Shown piece after piece: positions 32,252-39,857 of a stretch of 39,857 nt of DNA. Position numbers and translations under genes: made by a program. Position 1 is the first letter of the stretch. The number at the start of each line of letters is the position of its first letter. This DNA is from Clostridiales bacterium DTU074 (GTDB lineage Bacteria; Bacillota; Clostridia; Caldicoprobacterales; Caldicoprobacteraceae). The notes below the pieces were generated by a model. The model searched no databases. It had not been told where the DNA came from and was given only the letters and a program-made list of their open reading frames with translations. Location: assembly GCA_001513075.1 (NCBI GenBank), contig LFSE01000112.1, positions 1 to 39,857 on the forward strand. Direction: 5' to 3'.

Positions 32252-33163
32252 GTGGCCATCAGGGATTATATAAAGAATGCCGGTCTGAAATTCAACGGAC
32301 AGTTAAGAAAGAGGAATGCCACCAACGGGATCGTGCTGCACCATGCGGCAGCTCAGCATGCATCTCCCGATAAGATCCATGAGTGGCATCTGAAGAGAAG
32401 CTGGATCGGTGCCGGATACAATGTATACATAAGAAAGGATGGCTCGGTGTGGGAGCTTCGCCCCCTCTGGGCGGTTGGGGCTCATGCCCAGGGAGCTAAC
32501 TCCGACAGCGTTGGGGTGTGTGCCGAGGGGATGTACCATCCGTCGGATACGCAGACCTTTGATAAAGCAATGCCTAAAGCGCAGTATGATGCAATCGTCA
32601 GGGTTGTAAGAGATTTGTTGCAGGAATATCCTTCTATTCGCTGGATAAAAGGGCATAAAGAAGTACCGGGTTCCGCCACCGTATGTCCCGGTGATTATTT
32701 TCCTCTGGAGGAGATCATTCAGGCCGTACAAGGTCATGCTGTTGCTGAGGAGGTGGATTGTATGAAAAAAGGTGACAGGGGTTCCGATGTTCGGAGGGTC
32801 CAAAAGCTTTTGATGCAGCTGGGCTATCCTCTGCCCAAATACGGAGCAGATGGCATATTTGGCGATGAGACTCTGGAAGCGGTAAATGCACTCAAAAAAT
32901 CTATCAATCTCCCTCAGGACGGTGTGGTTGATATTGCCACAATGCTGGCCATTGTTGATGCTGTAGGGGCGGATAAAGACCGCCTGGAGAGGGAGAACGT
33001 CCAGCTAAAGGATAAACTGCAGTCAACTGAAGCGGAGCTAAAAAAGGCCCTTGGGCTTGGTGCTGACGCCGGGAAACTCGTAACGGAGCTCAGAGAGAAA
33101 AACGAGAAGTTTGCATCCTTTTTCAAATTGCTGAATCAGCTGTTGAAAGATGCCGGCCAGTAG
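32252..33163 (+). CDS. N-acetylmuramoyl-L-alanine amidase (Amidase_2/PGRP) with peptidoglycan-binding domain
   Basis: Cleaves the bond between MurNAc and L-Ala. The zinc ligands of the T7-lysozyme-like domain are His30 (IVLHHAAAQH), His135 (IKGHKEVPG) and Cys145 (SATVCPGDYF). A peptidoglycan-binding domain follows (about 175-230, GDRGSDVRRVQKLLMQLGYP, DGIFGDETLEAV), then a coiled-coil C-terminus (about 240-295). There is no signal peptide, as in phage endolysins or spore-lysis enzymes; it may be a domesticated phage enzyme or a mother-cell lysin. The start is GTG 32252 with GGCAGGTGA. The 3' end is duplicated in tandem downstream. Confidence 0.88.
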   Translation: MAIRDYIKNAGLKFNGQLRKRNATNGIVLHHAAAQHASPDKIHEWHLKRSWIGAGYNVYIRKDGSVWELRPLWAVGAHAQGANSDSVGVCAEGMYHPSDTQTFDKAMPKAQYDAIVRVVRDLLQEYPSIRWIKGHKEVPGSATVCPGDYFPLEEIIQAVQGHAVAEEVDCMKKGDRGSDVRRVQKLLMQLGYPLPKYGADGIFGDETLEAVNALKKSINLPQDGVVDIATMLAIVDAVGADKDRLERENVQLKDKLQSTEAELKKALGLGADAGKLVTELREKNEKFASFFKLLNQLLKDAGQ

Positions 33164-33201
33164 GAGGAAAGCTGTTAAAAGATGCTGACCAGTAAGAAGT
33201 A
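33138..33201. repeat. Tandem duplication of the amidase gene's 3' end
   Basis: Two 32-bp units, 33138-33169 (containing the stop codon) and 33170-33201, are nearly identical, with a further partial copy near 33216-33235. Both units carry CAGTA-type ends that include a stop in the gene's frame. Confidence 0.65.
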
Positions 33202-33465
33202 AAATGGTCAGAAAAAAACTGAACGATGCCGGCCTGATTTATCAACGGGAAATTTAGACAGCAGGGAGAAATTATTGCCCACCTTTGTCCCTGTGATCTT
33301 TTAAAACGGGATGTCAGAGCTATAACGGAACAGAAAAAACAAACTATGGGAACTTCGTCCTCTTCCCATTGGCAGACGACACCCAGTTATGACTGAACAG
33401 GTAAAACCAACTATGTATCTGTCCCCAAAGCCAAAACTCTTATTTTATCTGTCAGGCATTTATGG

Positions 33466-33481
33466 TATACTACCGGTAGTA
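33466..33481 (+). promoter_or_regulatory. Palindrome overlapping a possible -10 box
   Basis: TACTACCGGTAGTA (33468-33481) is a perfect 14-bp palindrome and overlaps TATACT (33466-33471). It could be an operator over a promoter for the downstream yhaO-yhaN. There is no clear -35. Confidence 0.35.
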
Positions 33482-33558
33482 ATTGTTATAAGGTTTGCAA
33501 ATTGTAATAAAAAGCGTTTTTTACACGTACTTCTTTTGCATGTGCTGGTGCTGTAAGT

Positions 33559-33675
33559 ATGGACGTGGATTTGATGCTATTGGTGGCAGAACATAAGTAT
33601 TTGTCATCATTGTTTATATCGATATTAGGCGTTTTGCCGTATATATTGTTTTATGTTCTGCCCGGCATATGCTGA
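33559..33675 (+). CDS. Possible small membrane peptide, 38 aa
   Basis: The frame reads MDVDLMLLVAEHKYLSSLFISILGVLPYILFYVLPGIC; residues 17-37 form a single hydrophobic helix. The ribosome binding site (TGTAAG) is weak. It ends 34 nt before yhaO. Function unknown; it may be chance. Confidence 0.25.
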   Translation: MDVDLMLLVAEHKYLSSLFISILGVLPYILFYVLPGIC

Positions 33676-33709
33676 TCATATAAAATGTTTTCTGTAAGGA
33701 GGCTGCCTG

Positions 33710-34963
33710 ATGGCTTTTAAATTCTTGCATCTGGCCGATGTTCATCTGGATACACCCTTTCAGTCCAAGGACAGGCAGCTGCGGCTTTTTCTGCGTGAGT
33801 CAATTCGAAAGGCATTTCAAAAGGCAGTGGATCTTGCATTGTCCCAGCGCGTAAACGCCGTATTAATCGCAGGAGACCTGTTTGATAACGATACTCTCAG
33901 CTTTGCCACAGAGAGATTTATCCTGGAACAGATGGAAAGGCTTAAGGATGCCAGGGTGATGGTGTTTTACGCTCCAGGGAATCATGATCCAGCCGGAGTC
34001 GCCTATCGACGAAGCACGATTCAATGGCCCGATAACGTTAAGGTGTTTAATAGTTTGAAACCCGAGGTTTGTCCGGTCCGTGATGAGCAGGGCCGGCCGC
34101 TTGCTTATGTTGTGGGAGCCGGGCATGAAAGCCAACACGAACGGGGGAATCTGGTAAAGAATTTTCCTCCTCCCGACCATGCTAATATACCGTATATAGG
34201 GCTTGCTCATGTTTGGGTTATGGGGTCCCAGGGTGAAGCCGAGCATGACAGATATGCCCCGTGTACTCTTGAGGATCTGCTGGCCAAAGGATATACATAC
34301 TGGGCGCTGGGGCATATTCATACCAGGGCTCATCTGTGGGAACAGCCGCCGGTGGTTTATCCTGGAAATTTGGTGGGCCGGAATTTCAGAGAGGATGGAC
34401 TGAAAGGGGCTTACCTGGTGGAGATTTACGGTGCGGGAGAAGCGAGGACCATATTCCACCCCTTGGCGCCGGTATGCTGGACATCCTTCCGGGTGGATAA
34501 TCTGTCGGCAGCCAAAAGCCTGGCAGATCTTCAGAAACATATTCGTGAAACCGTTATAGCCCGGCTGGAGGATGGACAACCAACAGGGGACATAATAGCC
34601 AGGATGCTTTTGGAAGGTCCCTCGCCGCTGTACAAGGAGCTTGAGAACGAGGATAATATCAGGGAACTGGAGGAATACCTGCTGGTGTCCCTTGAATTTC
34701 GGCATGCGGAGGTTATTGCTGAGGGGGTCGCCCGTCCGGTGATACCCAATGATTACAGGGGACAACCTCATATACTGGGTGTTGCTCTGGATATGCTTGA
34801 AAAAGCCAAAACCCAACCTGATCTATTGATGAGGTTGAAGCCGGAAAGATTGGCCGGATGCGCTGCCGATGCTCCCGAGGAAATTCTTTCGTATTTGTCC
34901 GATTTGCTTGATGGAATGGAGTATGATGTTGCTGCTCGCCTGCTGGAGGAGGAAGGGATATGA
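33710..34963 (+). CDS. yhaO: DNA repair exonuclease, YhaO family (SbcD/Mre11-like)
   Basis: A calcineurin-like metallophosphoesterase acting as nuclease partner of the YhaN ATPase. Metal-binding motifs are D10-x-H12 (LADVHLD), Asp56 in GDLFDND, GNHD at 90-93, and LGHIH near 203-207. Length is 417 aa. The start ATG 33710 is preceded by TAAGGAGG. It overlaps yhaN by 4 nt (ATGA), which points to a protein complex. In B. subtilis yhaO-yhaN are adjacent as well. Confidence 0.93.
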   Translation: MAFKFLHLADVHLDTPFQSKDRQLRLFLRESIRKAFQKAVDLALSQRVNAVLIAGDLFDNDTLSFATERFILEQMERLKDARVMVFYAPGNHDPAGVAYRRSTIQWPDNVKVFNSLKPEVCPVRDEQGRPLAYVVGAGHESQHERGNLVKNFPPPDHANIPYIGLAHVWVMGSQGEAEHDRYAPCTLEDLLAKGYTYWALGHIHTRAHLWEQPPVVYPGNLVGRNFREDGLKGAYLVEIYGAGEARTIFHPLAPVCWTSFRVDNLSAAKSLADLQKHIRETVIARLEDGQPTGDIIARMLLEGPSPLYKELENEDNIRELEEYLLVSLEFRHAEVIAEGVARPVIPNDYRGQPHILGVALDMLEKAKTQPDLLMRLKPERLAGCAADAPEEILSYLSDLLDGMEYDVAARLLEEEGI

Positions 34964-37650
34964 GGCTTGTGAGAATAAAGGCCAGGGCCTTCGGTTGTCT
35001 GAAAGACTGGGAAAGTCCTTTGTTGAATCCCGGGCTTGTTTTGGTATGTGGCCGCAATGAATCGGGCAAAAGTACGCTGTTTAATCTGATAACTACTCTT
35101 TTTTACGGGTGGCAGCCGGCAAACAGGGACTCTAATCCCTTTATACCCTGGGGCTTGCTTGAAGCTGACTGTGAAGGGGAGATCATGCTGAATGACGGGG
35201 AAAGGATGACGGTATACCGCAGGTTGTTAAGCAGGCCGATAGGAATGCTGCAGCAGGGGGACCGGCTCGTTGATATAAAGAACAGGGCACTGCCTTATGT
35301 GGAGGTGTTGCCCCGGGATGTGTTCGGGGAGGTTTATGCCATAGAACTGCGGGATTTGAAGTTCCCCGAAATGTCGGCATGGGAATCCATGCAGCAATTT
35401 TTGGGAGGTCAGTTTAATTCCTTTCTCAGGCCCGTTACCGATGTGATAAGGGATTTGGACGAGGAAGCCAATCGCCTTTGGCGTCCCGACAAAAGGGGAA
35501 AGCCCCGAGCAAAGGAAATTCAGGACAGATTGAAGGAACTCAGAGGTATGCTCAATGAAGCACGGGATAACGAAGACAGATTGCAACGGGCTGAATCTAT
35601 GTTGGGCGAGCTGCAACAAAAGCTTGGCCAGCATATTGCCAGAAAGGCTAAGCTTATTGCCTACATAGATCGCTGCGAGAGGTTAAATCCTGTTCGCAAA
35701 AAACTGGAGCGTATAGAACAGTTAAGGGCAGACTCGGATTATGCTGCTGATTACGATGATCTGCCGGCACAACCTCTTGAACATTTACGGCGTATTGATG
35801 AAGAGATGGATGGGTTGAGACTTCAGAGGGACAAGCTGGAAGGCAGGAAGGAACAACTGGAGGATGTGGTTTCTTCCTGTACCCCCCGGGATAGGCTGAT
35901 ACTGGATAACGCAACGGAAGTTAAGCTAGCAGTAAGATCTTATGACAGGGTAAAAGCTGACAGGGATGAGCTAAACAATATTGATACAGATTTAAAAAGC
36001 TGGGATGCTCAGCTGAGGCGTTGTGCCGCTGAATTCCTTGTGGGCGGCTGGAAGCCGGAACATGAAAATGCTGTAAAGGCTGTTGATGCTGCATCATTAA
36101 GAGCGGGTATAGATGCATTCCGTCAGGCTCGGGAGCAGTATCAGGAACAGCTGAATAGGGTTGATGCCTTGAAAATACGTTTAGAGTCAAAACCCGAGGC
36201 GAAGTACGTTCCATGGTTATCCGGAGCCCTGTCAGTAATAGGCGCGCTGGGTTTCGTTCTGGCAGGTGCATCGCCCCTGGGATGGATATCGGCACTTGTT
36301 ATGGCAATGGGAGCGGCTTTCATACTGGCCTGGTGGTTTTTCGGCGGACGGGCAACGGGATACAGGGAGCTGGCAGCAGAAGAGACGAGGCTTAAACAGG
36401 GCCGACATAAGATGGAGGAAGCCCGAAACATCGTAAAGGAGCTTCTAAAGGATTTGCCTTTTACTGAACAGAGATTGGAGTCACCCGACAGCGCTATTCT
36501 GGTGGATATAGAGAAGCTCAGGGTCTTGCTTGAACGGATTGATAGCAGCCGGCGAAAAAGGGATGCAATCCTCCGACGGTTGGAACATCATGAGACGGTT
36601 ATAGATGGATTGCTCTCCAAATGTGGACTGGACTATGGCTCTGCTGATCTGTTGGAGCGTATTGACATTCTGCAGATTGCTTTGCAGGAGGCCGAACAAC
36701 GCTTTCAGAATGCTGCAGCGGCTCGTTCCCAGTTGGAAGATGTGCAAGCTCAGCTTCAGGAGCTGAATGATAAAATTACAAAGCTTGAGAATGATAAGGC
36801 TTGCATTATCGGCCGGATTAATACCCTTCCGGGCAAGGATCTGTTTGAGCAGGTTGAAAGGCTGATAAAGGCCCGGGACCTGGCGCAACAGGCCAATAAC
36901 CTGATGGAGGAGTTGAAACGGGAATATCCGGATTTGGATGATATAAAACGCGAGCTGGCGGAACTGAGTCAGACAGACCAGCAGTGGGATATTGACGATG
37001 CAGCTTTGGCCCGGGCAAAGGCCGAGCGGGATCAGATCGAATATGAGCTGAATTCCCTCAACAATGAGATAGGCACATTGAAAAAGGAGATAGAGCTGGG
37101 AGTGGAAAAAATACGGCTGGACGAAGTCAGAGGTGAGATAGCTGCTTATGAGGACGAATTGTTACAGATAGCCCGGCAGAGGGATCGTATAATGATTATG
37201 AAAAACCTGATCTTAGAGGCTGAAAAGCAATTCAGAGAAGAACATCAGCCCGATATACTGAAAAAAGCGGGGAAATACTTGTCGGTAATAACCCAGGGAA
37301 AGTACACCCACCTGTTCGAAAAGGAAGGAGATCAACCTGGTCTGGTGGTAAAATGTGGACATAATGATGAGCTGATTGAAGTGAAGGATGGCTGTTTAAG
37401 CAGAGGCACCCTGGAGCAGATTTATCTTGCGCTGCGTTTGGCCTTTACGGAGCATCTGGACCCGGGTGGCCTGGCTTTGCCGTTATTTCTCGATGAGGTG
37501 TTTGTAAACTGGGACGGCTTCCGCCTTGAAAACGGCTTGGAGCTGTTAAGGAATATAGCTGACAAGCGTCAGGTCTTTGTATTCACCTGCCACGATTGGT
37601 TTATGGAAAAACTTGCTGGTAAAATGGACTTTCAGGTTGTAAAATTATAG
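34960..37650 (+). CDS. yhaN: YhaN-like ATPase (SbcC/Rad50-like) with central membrane hairpin
   Basis: An SMC-like ATPase partner of YhaO. Walker A is GRNESGKST at 31-39, the D-loop/Walker B region FLDEVFVNWDGFRLENG near 842-858, and the signature-like segment LSRGTLEQIYLALRLAF shortly before it. Long coiled coils flank a hydrophobic segment at about 418-455 (VIGALGFVLAGASPLG, LVMAMGAAFILAWWFF), a feature of YhaN-type proteins and absent from SbcC. Length is 896 aa, slightly shorter than B. subtilis YhaN. The complex is probably membrane-associated. Confidence 0.93.
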   Translation: MRLVRIKARAFGCLKDWESPLLNPGLVLVCGRNESGKSTLFNLITTLFYGWQPANRDSNPFIPWGLLEADCEGEIMLNDGERMTVYRRLLSRPIGMLQQGDRLVDIKNRALPYVEVLPRDVFGEVYAIELRDLKFPEMSAWESMQQFLGGQFNSFLRPVTDVIRDLDEEANRLWRPDKRGKPRAKEIQDRLKELRGMLNEARDNEDRLQRAESMLGELQQKLGQHIARKAKLIAYIDRCERLNPVRKKLERIEQLRADSDYAADYDDLPAQPLEHLRRIDEEMDGLRLQRDKLEGRKEQLEDVVSSCTPRDRLILDNATEVKLAVRSYDRVKADRDELNNIDTDLKSWDAQLRRCAAEFLVGGWKPEHENAVKAVDAASLRAGIDAFRQAREQYQEQLNRVDALKIRLESKPEAKYVPWLSGALSVIGALGFVLAGASPLGWISALVMAMGAAFILAWWFFGGRATGYRELAAEETRLKQGRHKMEEARNIVKELLKDLPFTEQRLESPDSAILVDIEKLRVLLERIDSSRRKRDAILRRLEHHETVIDGLLSKCGLDYGSADLLERIDILQIALQEAEQRFQNAAAARSQLEDVQAQLQELNDKITKLENDKACIIGRINTLPGKDLFEQVERLIKARDLAQQANNLMEELKREYPDLDDIKRELAELSQTDQQWDIDDAALARAKAERDQIEYELNSLNNEIGTLKKEIELGVEKIRLDEVRGEIAAYEDELLQIARQRDRIMIMKNLILEAEKQFREEHQPDILKKAGKYLSVITQGKYTHLFEKEGDQPGLVVKCGHNDELIEVKDGCLSRGTLEQIYLALRLAFTEHLDPGGLALPLFLDEVFVNWDGFRLENGLELLRNIADKRQVFVFTCHDWFMEKLAGKMDFQVVKL

Positions 37651-37782
37651 TATGGATCGCCCGGTTGGGTAGCTGGGCATATGAGGTGTCCAATGGAGAA
37701 GATATTTTTTATAAAGAGTGCTGGGTATTGCGGTTGAATTGTAAACAAAAGCATTAAAACATAAAAAGGGGAGGTAGGTTTT

Positions 37783-38313
37783 ATGGGTTTTCTCGAGCTT
37801 GCCAGGAACAGATATTCATGTCGTAAGTACAAAAAACAGCCGGTCGAGAAGGAGAAGCTTGAACGGGTCCTTGAAGCTGCCAGGATAGCACCATCGGCCT
37901 GTAATTTTCAACCCTTCTGCTTTGTTGTGGTTACCGATGACAAGCTAAAAAATGATGTGGCTTCATGCTATGGGGGGCCGTGGCTTAGGGAGGCGCCGGC
38001 AATTATCGTTGCCTGTGGGGATCATAGGCAGTCCTGGAAGAGGTTTGACGGTAAGGACCACTGCGACATTGATACGGCCATAGCGGTTGATCACATAACA
38101 CTGGCGGCAGCCGAATTGGGCCTGGGTACCTGCTGGATTTGTGCTTTTGACGCAGCAAGGTGCAGTAAGGTCCTCAACCTGCCCGAGCATATTGAACCCA
38201 TGGTGCTTCTGCCTATAGGCTATCCTGACGATAAGGTGGATCCCAACCGGCATGAGTCCAGACGCAAAAAACTGGATGAACTGGCCTTTTGGAATGTGTT
38301 CAAAGGTATATAG
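37783..38313 (+). CDS. Nitroreductase family protein (FMN-dependent)
   Basis: An FMN-dependent oxidoreductase of unknown substrate. RYSCRKYKKQPV (FMN phosphate contact), PSACNFQPFCFVVV and ELGLGTCWICAFD are the family segments. Length is 176 aa, of the short type. GGGGAGG precedes ATG 37783. The gene's last codons are part of a tandem repeat that continues beyond the stop. It is separated from yhaN by 130 bp without a clear terminator. Confidence 0.9.
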   Translation: MGFLELARNRYSCRKYKKQPVEKEKLERVLEAARIAPSACNFQPFCFVVVTDDKLKNDVASCYGGPWLREAPAIIVACGDHRQSWKRFDGKDHCDIDTAIAVDHITLAAAELGLGTCWICAFDAARCSKVLNLPEHIEPMVLLPIGYPDDKVDPNRHESRRKKLDELAFWNVFKGI

Positions 38314-38420
38314 CTGCAAAGATGTATAGTCAGCCCGAAGGTATATAGCCACAAAGATGTATAGCCAGCCCAAAGCTATATAGCCACAAATATAGCCGGT
38401 TTAAAGGTATATAACCTGCT
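38303..38420. repeat. 35-bp tandem repeat beginning in the nitroreductase 3' end
   Basis: Full units at 38303-38337 and 38338-38372, a third shorter unit at 38373-38402 and a fragment from 38403. Each begins AAGGTATATAGC or a variant. The first includes the last codons and TAG of the nitroreductase gene; TATAG recurs in each unit. Confidence 0.8.
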
Positions 38421-38503
38421 GACAAGCTTTTGAACCTTGTTTGGAACGTTTTTCTGTAATTTTATTTTTGAAACGTGCAAGCAACAGTAAACTTTCTGGC
38501 CTC

Positions 38504-38595
38504 TTTGGTCTGTTTATGGAGAATGTGCCTCCGGAGGGCCTGCGTGCTCTTGGAGGGCTCGGCACCGACCTTTTTGGTCTGTTTATGGAGAATGT
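38504..38595. repeat. Pair of identical 23-bp direct repeats, 69 bp apart
   Basis: Copies at 38504-38526 and 38573-38595 are identical and contain GTCTGTTTATGGAGAATGT. The minus-strand reading gives TFSINRPKR twice, similar in layout to the PFTQKS pair at 3042-3134. Confidence 0.75.
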
Positions 38596-38974
38596 ATTTC
38601 CCCATCCCGGATAAAGTTTATTTGAACCCTTGAACAACCTATGCTACTTGTAAAAGATATGCCTACATTTATGGGAAAAATATATTTTCGTTCTCCCATA
38701 TTGTAACTATAGATACCGATTTTTGTCTTTGAATACTGTATAATTGAAGCACAGAAAATGAAAAGGGGATGGGGACGTATGGTAAGGGGCTTGTAACTGG
38801 TTTTTGAGATATTTTTTACTGTGATGTTTTTTTGTACTTATTGTCTAAGCTGTCCAAGAAATGCAATAGCATACAAATAAGGCTGTTAAAGGTTTGGCTT
38901 TGATGTGAATCAATTGATTTGGAGTTCTGCAATGAGAATATACAATATTATATATTACATCACATAAAATATGT

Positions 38975-38995
38975 TTGCTGTATAAAATACAGCAA
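38975..38995 (+). promoter_or_regulatory. Inverted repeat upstream of ferredoxin, possible operator
   Basis: TTGCTGTAT (38975-38983), spacer AAA, ATACAGCAA (38987-38995), a perfect 9-bp dyad 26 nt before the ferredoxin start and overlapping a TATAAA -10-like sequence. The regulator is unknown; the dyad shape is that of a dimeric repressor site. Confidence 0.5.
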
Positions 38996-39021
38996 TATAA
39001 TAAAGAAGGGAGAGGATTTGG

Positions 39022-39210
39022 ATGAAGGCTTATATTGACAAGGATACATGCATCGGATGCGGACTGTGCGCTGATATCTGCCCGGAGGTATTTAGCCTGG
39101 ATGATGACGGACTGGCTGAGGCAATAGACGAAGATATCCCGGATGATGTACTGGACAGCGCAAGAGAAGCTGAAGAGCAGTGTCCCACCGGAGCTATTAG
39201 CATAGAATAA
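39022..39210 (+). CDS. Ferredoxin, single [4Fe-4S]
   Basis: A small electron carrier of 62 aa. Cys10, Cys13, Cys16 (CIGCGLC) and Cys54 (EEQCPTGAI) are the cluster ligands; Cys20 in ADICPEV is extra and may be free. It is acidic, as usual. GGGAGAGG precedes ATG 39022. Its electron partners are not apparent; the nitroreductase is 700 bp upstream. Confidence 0.95.
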   Translation: MKAYIDKDTCIGCGLCADICPEVFSLDDDGLAEAIDEDIPDDVLDSAREAEEQCPTGAISIE

Positions 39211-39228
39211 AGAGGCCTCGACATTTAC

Positions 39229-39807
39229 TTACTTTTTTTGAGGAGTGCCGGGGTTTATTGCCGCCCCGGTACGCCTCAAAAGAGGAAGTACTTTCCAGGC
39301 AGTCAAAGCAACTATAGCTGCCAGCATCATATCTTTTATCATGTAAGGGATCATCATGGTTATGCTTGCTATAAATGACAGCGGTTTGCCCAGATAGAAA
39401 TTATATATAATGTAGAAGTAAGGGATTCCAATTGTGTAGGCTGTTATAAAACCTACCGCGGTGGAAATCATCATGTTGATAAGAGAAATATTTTTTAATG
39501 ATTCCACAATTTTGCCCATTATATAGGCGGCAATTATAAAACCTATTAGATATCCAAAAGTTGGATTAAGCACGTATGACGGTCCGCCTCCGTTTGCGAA
39601 TACAGGAACCCCCAACAGGCCAATTAAAACATAGACCAGCTGAGATGCCATCCCTAGTTTCGCGCCCAGCAATATGCCTGCAAACAGGCAGAAAAACAGC
39701 TGAAGGGTTAAGGGAACCAGATAGACTGAAAAACTTATGCGGCCGCCTATAGCCGTTAGTGCTGCGAATAATGCTACTAAAATAATATCCTTTGTTTTTA
39801 AATTCAT
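39229..39807 (-). CDS. bioY: Biotin transporter BioY (ECF S component)
   Basis: The substrate-binding membrane subunit of an energy-coupling-factor biotin importer. The start is ATG at 39807 on the minus strand behind AGGGAGGACA; an upstream in-frame start at 39855 lacks this. Of 192 aa, six hydrophobic helices are expected. LGAKLGMASQLVYVLIGLLG and GGPSYVLNPTFGYLIGF are the BioY signatures. The ECF module (EcfA, EcfA', EcfT) is not visible. It converges with ferredoxin, 18 bp apart. Confidence 0.95.
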   Translation of the reverse strand: MNLKTKDIILVALFAALTAIGGRISFSVYLVPLTLQLFFCLFAGILLGAKLGMASQLVYVLIGLLGVPVFANGGGPSYVLNPTFGYLIGFIIAAYIMGKIVESLKNISLINMMISTAVGFITAYTIGIPYFYIIYNFYLGKPLSFIASITMMIPYMIKDMMLAAIVALTAWKVLPLLRRTGAAINPGTPQKK

Positions 39808-39857
39808 TGTTGTCCTCCCTGTATAAACTCCTGTAAGACTAATTATTTCATACAAAA

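Larger units (their letters stand above)
33164..33709 (+). other. Intergenic region upstream of yhaO
   Basis: Contains the amidase-tail repeat, a palindrome over a possible -10 (33466-33481), and a small hydrophobic ORF (33559-33675). The middle part (about 33240-33440) shows no gene or repeat. Confidence 0.55.
38314..39021 (+). other. Intergenic region with repeats upstream of the ferredoxin gene
   Basis: Contains the 35-bp tandem repeat, a second pair of 23-bp direct repeats (38504-38595), an AT-rich unannotated part with an isolated TATAAT (38739-38744), and the inverted repeat before ferredoxin. No gene is supported. Confidence 0.55.

Noticed and set aside
32252-33163. Prophage around the amidase
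   Set aside because: The amidase has endolysin-like organisation, but no holin, tail, portal or integrase gene is near it.
33863-34816. A 317-aa minus-strand open frame opposite yhaO
   Set aside because: Antisense shadow of yhaO, which has all its metal-binding motifs; no recognisable domain on the minus strand.
38504-38595. Possible minimal CRISPR
   Set aside because: Only two copies and no cas genes; a dispersed repeat is more likely.
38401-38637. A 78-aa minus-strand open frame with two TFSINRPKR segments
   Set aside because: Explained by the 23-bp direct repeats; no ribosome binding site.

Overview
The window comes from a spore-forming, flagellated, Gram-positive bacterium of the Clostridia type (Bacillota). 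The evidence is a near-complete set of sporulation genes (two SpoID-type proteins of the SpoIID family, SpoIIQ, SpoIIID, SpoVG, SpoVT, SpoVB, YabP, YabQ), an MreB-like protein, two flagellar rod genes, ferredoxin, strong purine-rich ribosome binding sites and promoters that fit Bacillus-type sigma factors. I cannot name the species from the sequence alone.

Layout. (1) 1-2984: the 3' part of an AT-rich type I restriction gene (hsdR), a small basic protein, and an SRAP abasic-site protein. (2) 3358-10154: ywmB-spoIID-spoIIQ-spoIIID-mbl-flgF-flgG-fabZ, an order well known from Bacillus subtilis. (3) 10210-10920: a TtcA-like sulfur-transfer enzyme on the minus strand. (4) 11230-28282: purR-spoVG-glmU-prs-pth-mfd-prsA-spoVT-spoVB-mazG-hup-rqcP-(SpoIID-like)-yabP-yabQ-divIC-yabR, the second classical B. 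subtilis block, which normally lies far from the first. (5) 28494-31124: a pair outside that synteny, a TIM-barrel glycosidase-like protein and a LarA-type nickel-dependent racemase/epimerase homologue. (6) 31232-31526: initiator tRNA-Met, elongator tRNA-Met and tRNA-Val under one promoter. (7) 32252-37650: a peptidoglycan amidase and a YhaO/YhaN nuclease-ATPase pair. (8) 37783 to the end: nitroreductase, ferredoxin, and BioY on the minus strand. The last third has several long non-coding gaps with short repeats.

How it works together. The core is a sporulation and growth-transition island. SpoIID and SpoIIQ act in engulfment, SpoIIID is a mother-cell regulator, YabP/YabQ act in cortex/coat formation, SpoVT is a forespore regulator, and Mbl, GlmU, SpoVB and DivIC act in wall synthesis and division. 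Purine/PRPP supply (PurR, Prs), translation quality control (Pth, RqcP, YabR) and repair (Mfd, MazG) are interleaved.

The most notable pattern I found is regulatory. Four 29-bp windows, upstream of mbl, spoVG, hup and divIC, fit the sigma-H consensus with an identical 11-nt spacer. There are also a sigma-E-like promoter before yabP, a sigma-G-like promoter before spoVT and a sigma-D-like promoter before flgF. Other points are a possible structured RNA after hup, a structured glmU leader, an amber-interrupted small ORF, duplicated gene 3' ends, and a LarA homologue that keeps the four residues expected for the nickel-pincer enzyme. No obviously new multi-gene defence or mobile system is visible.
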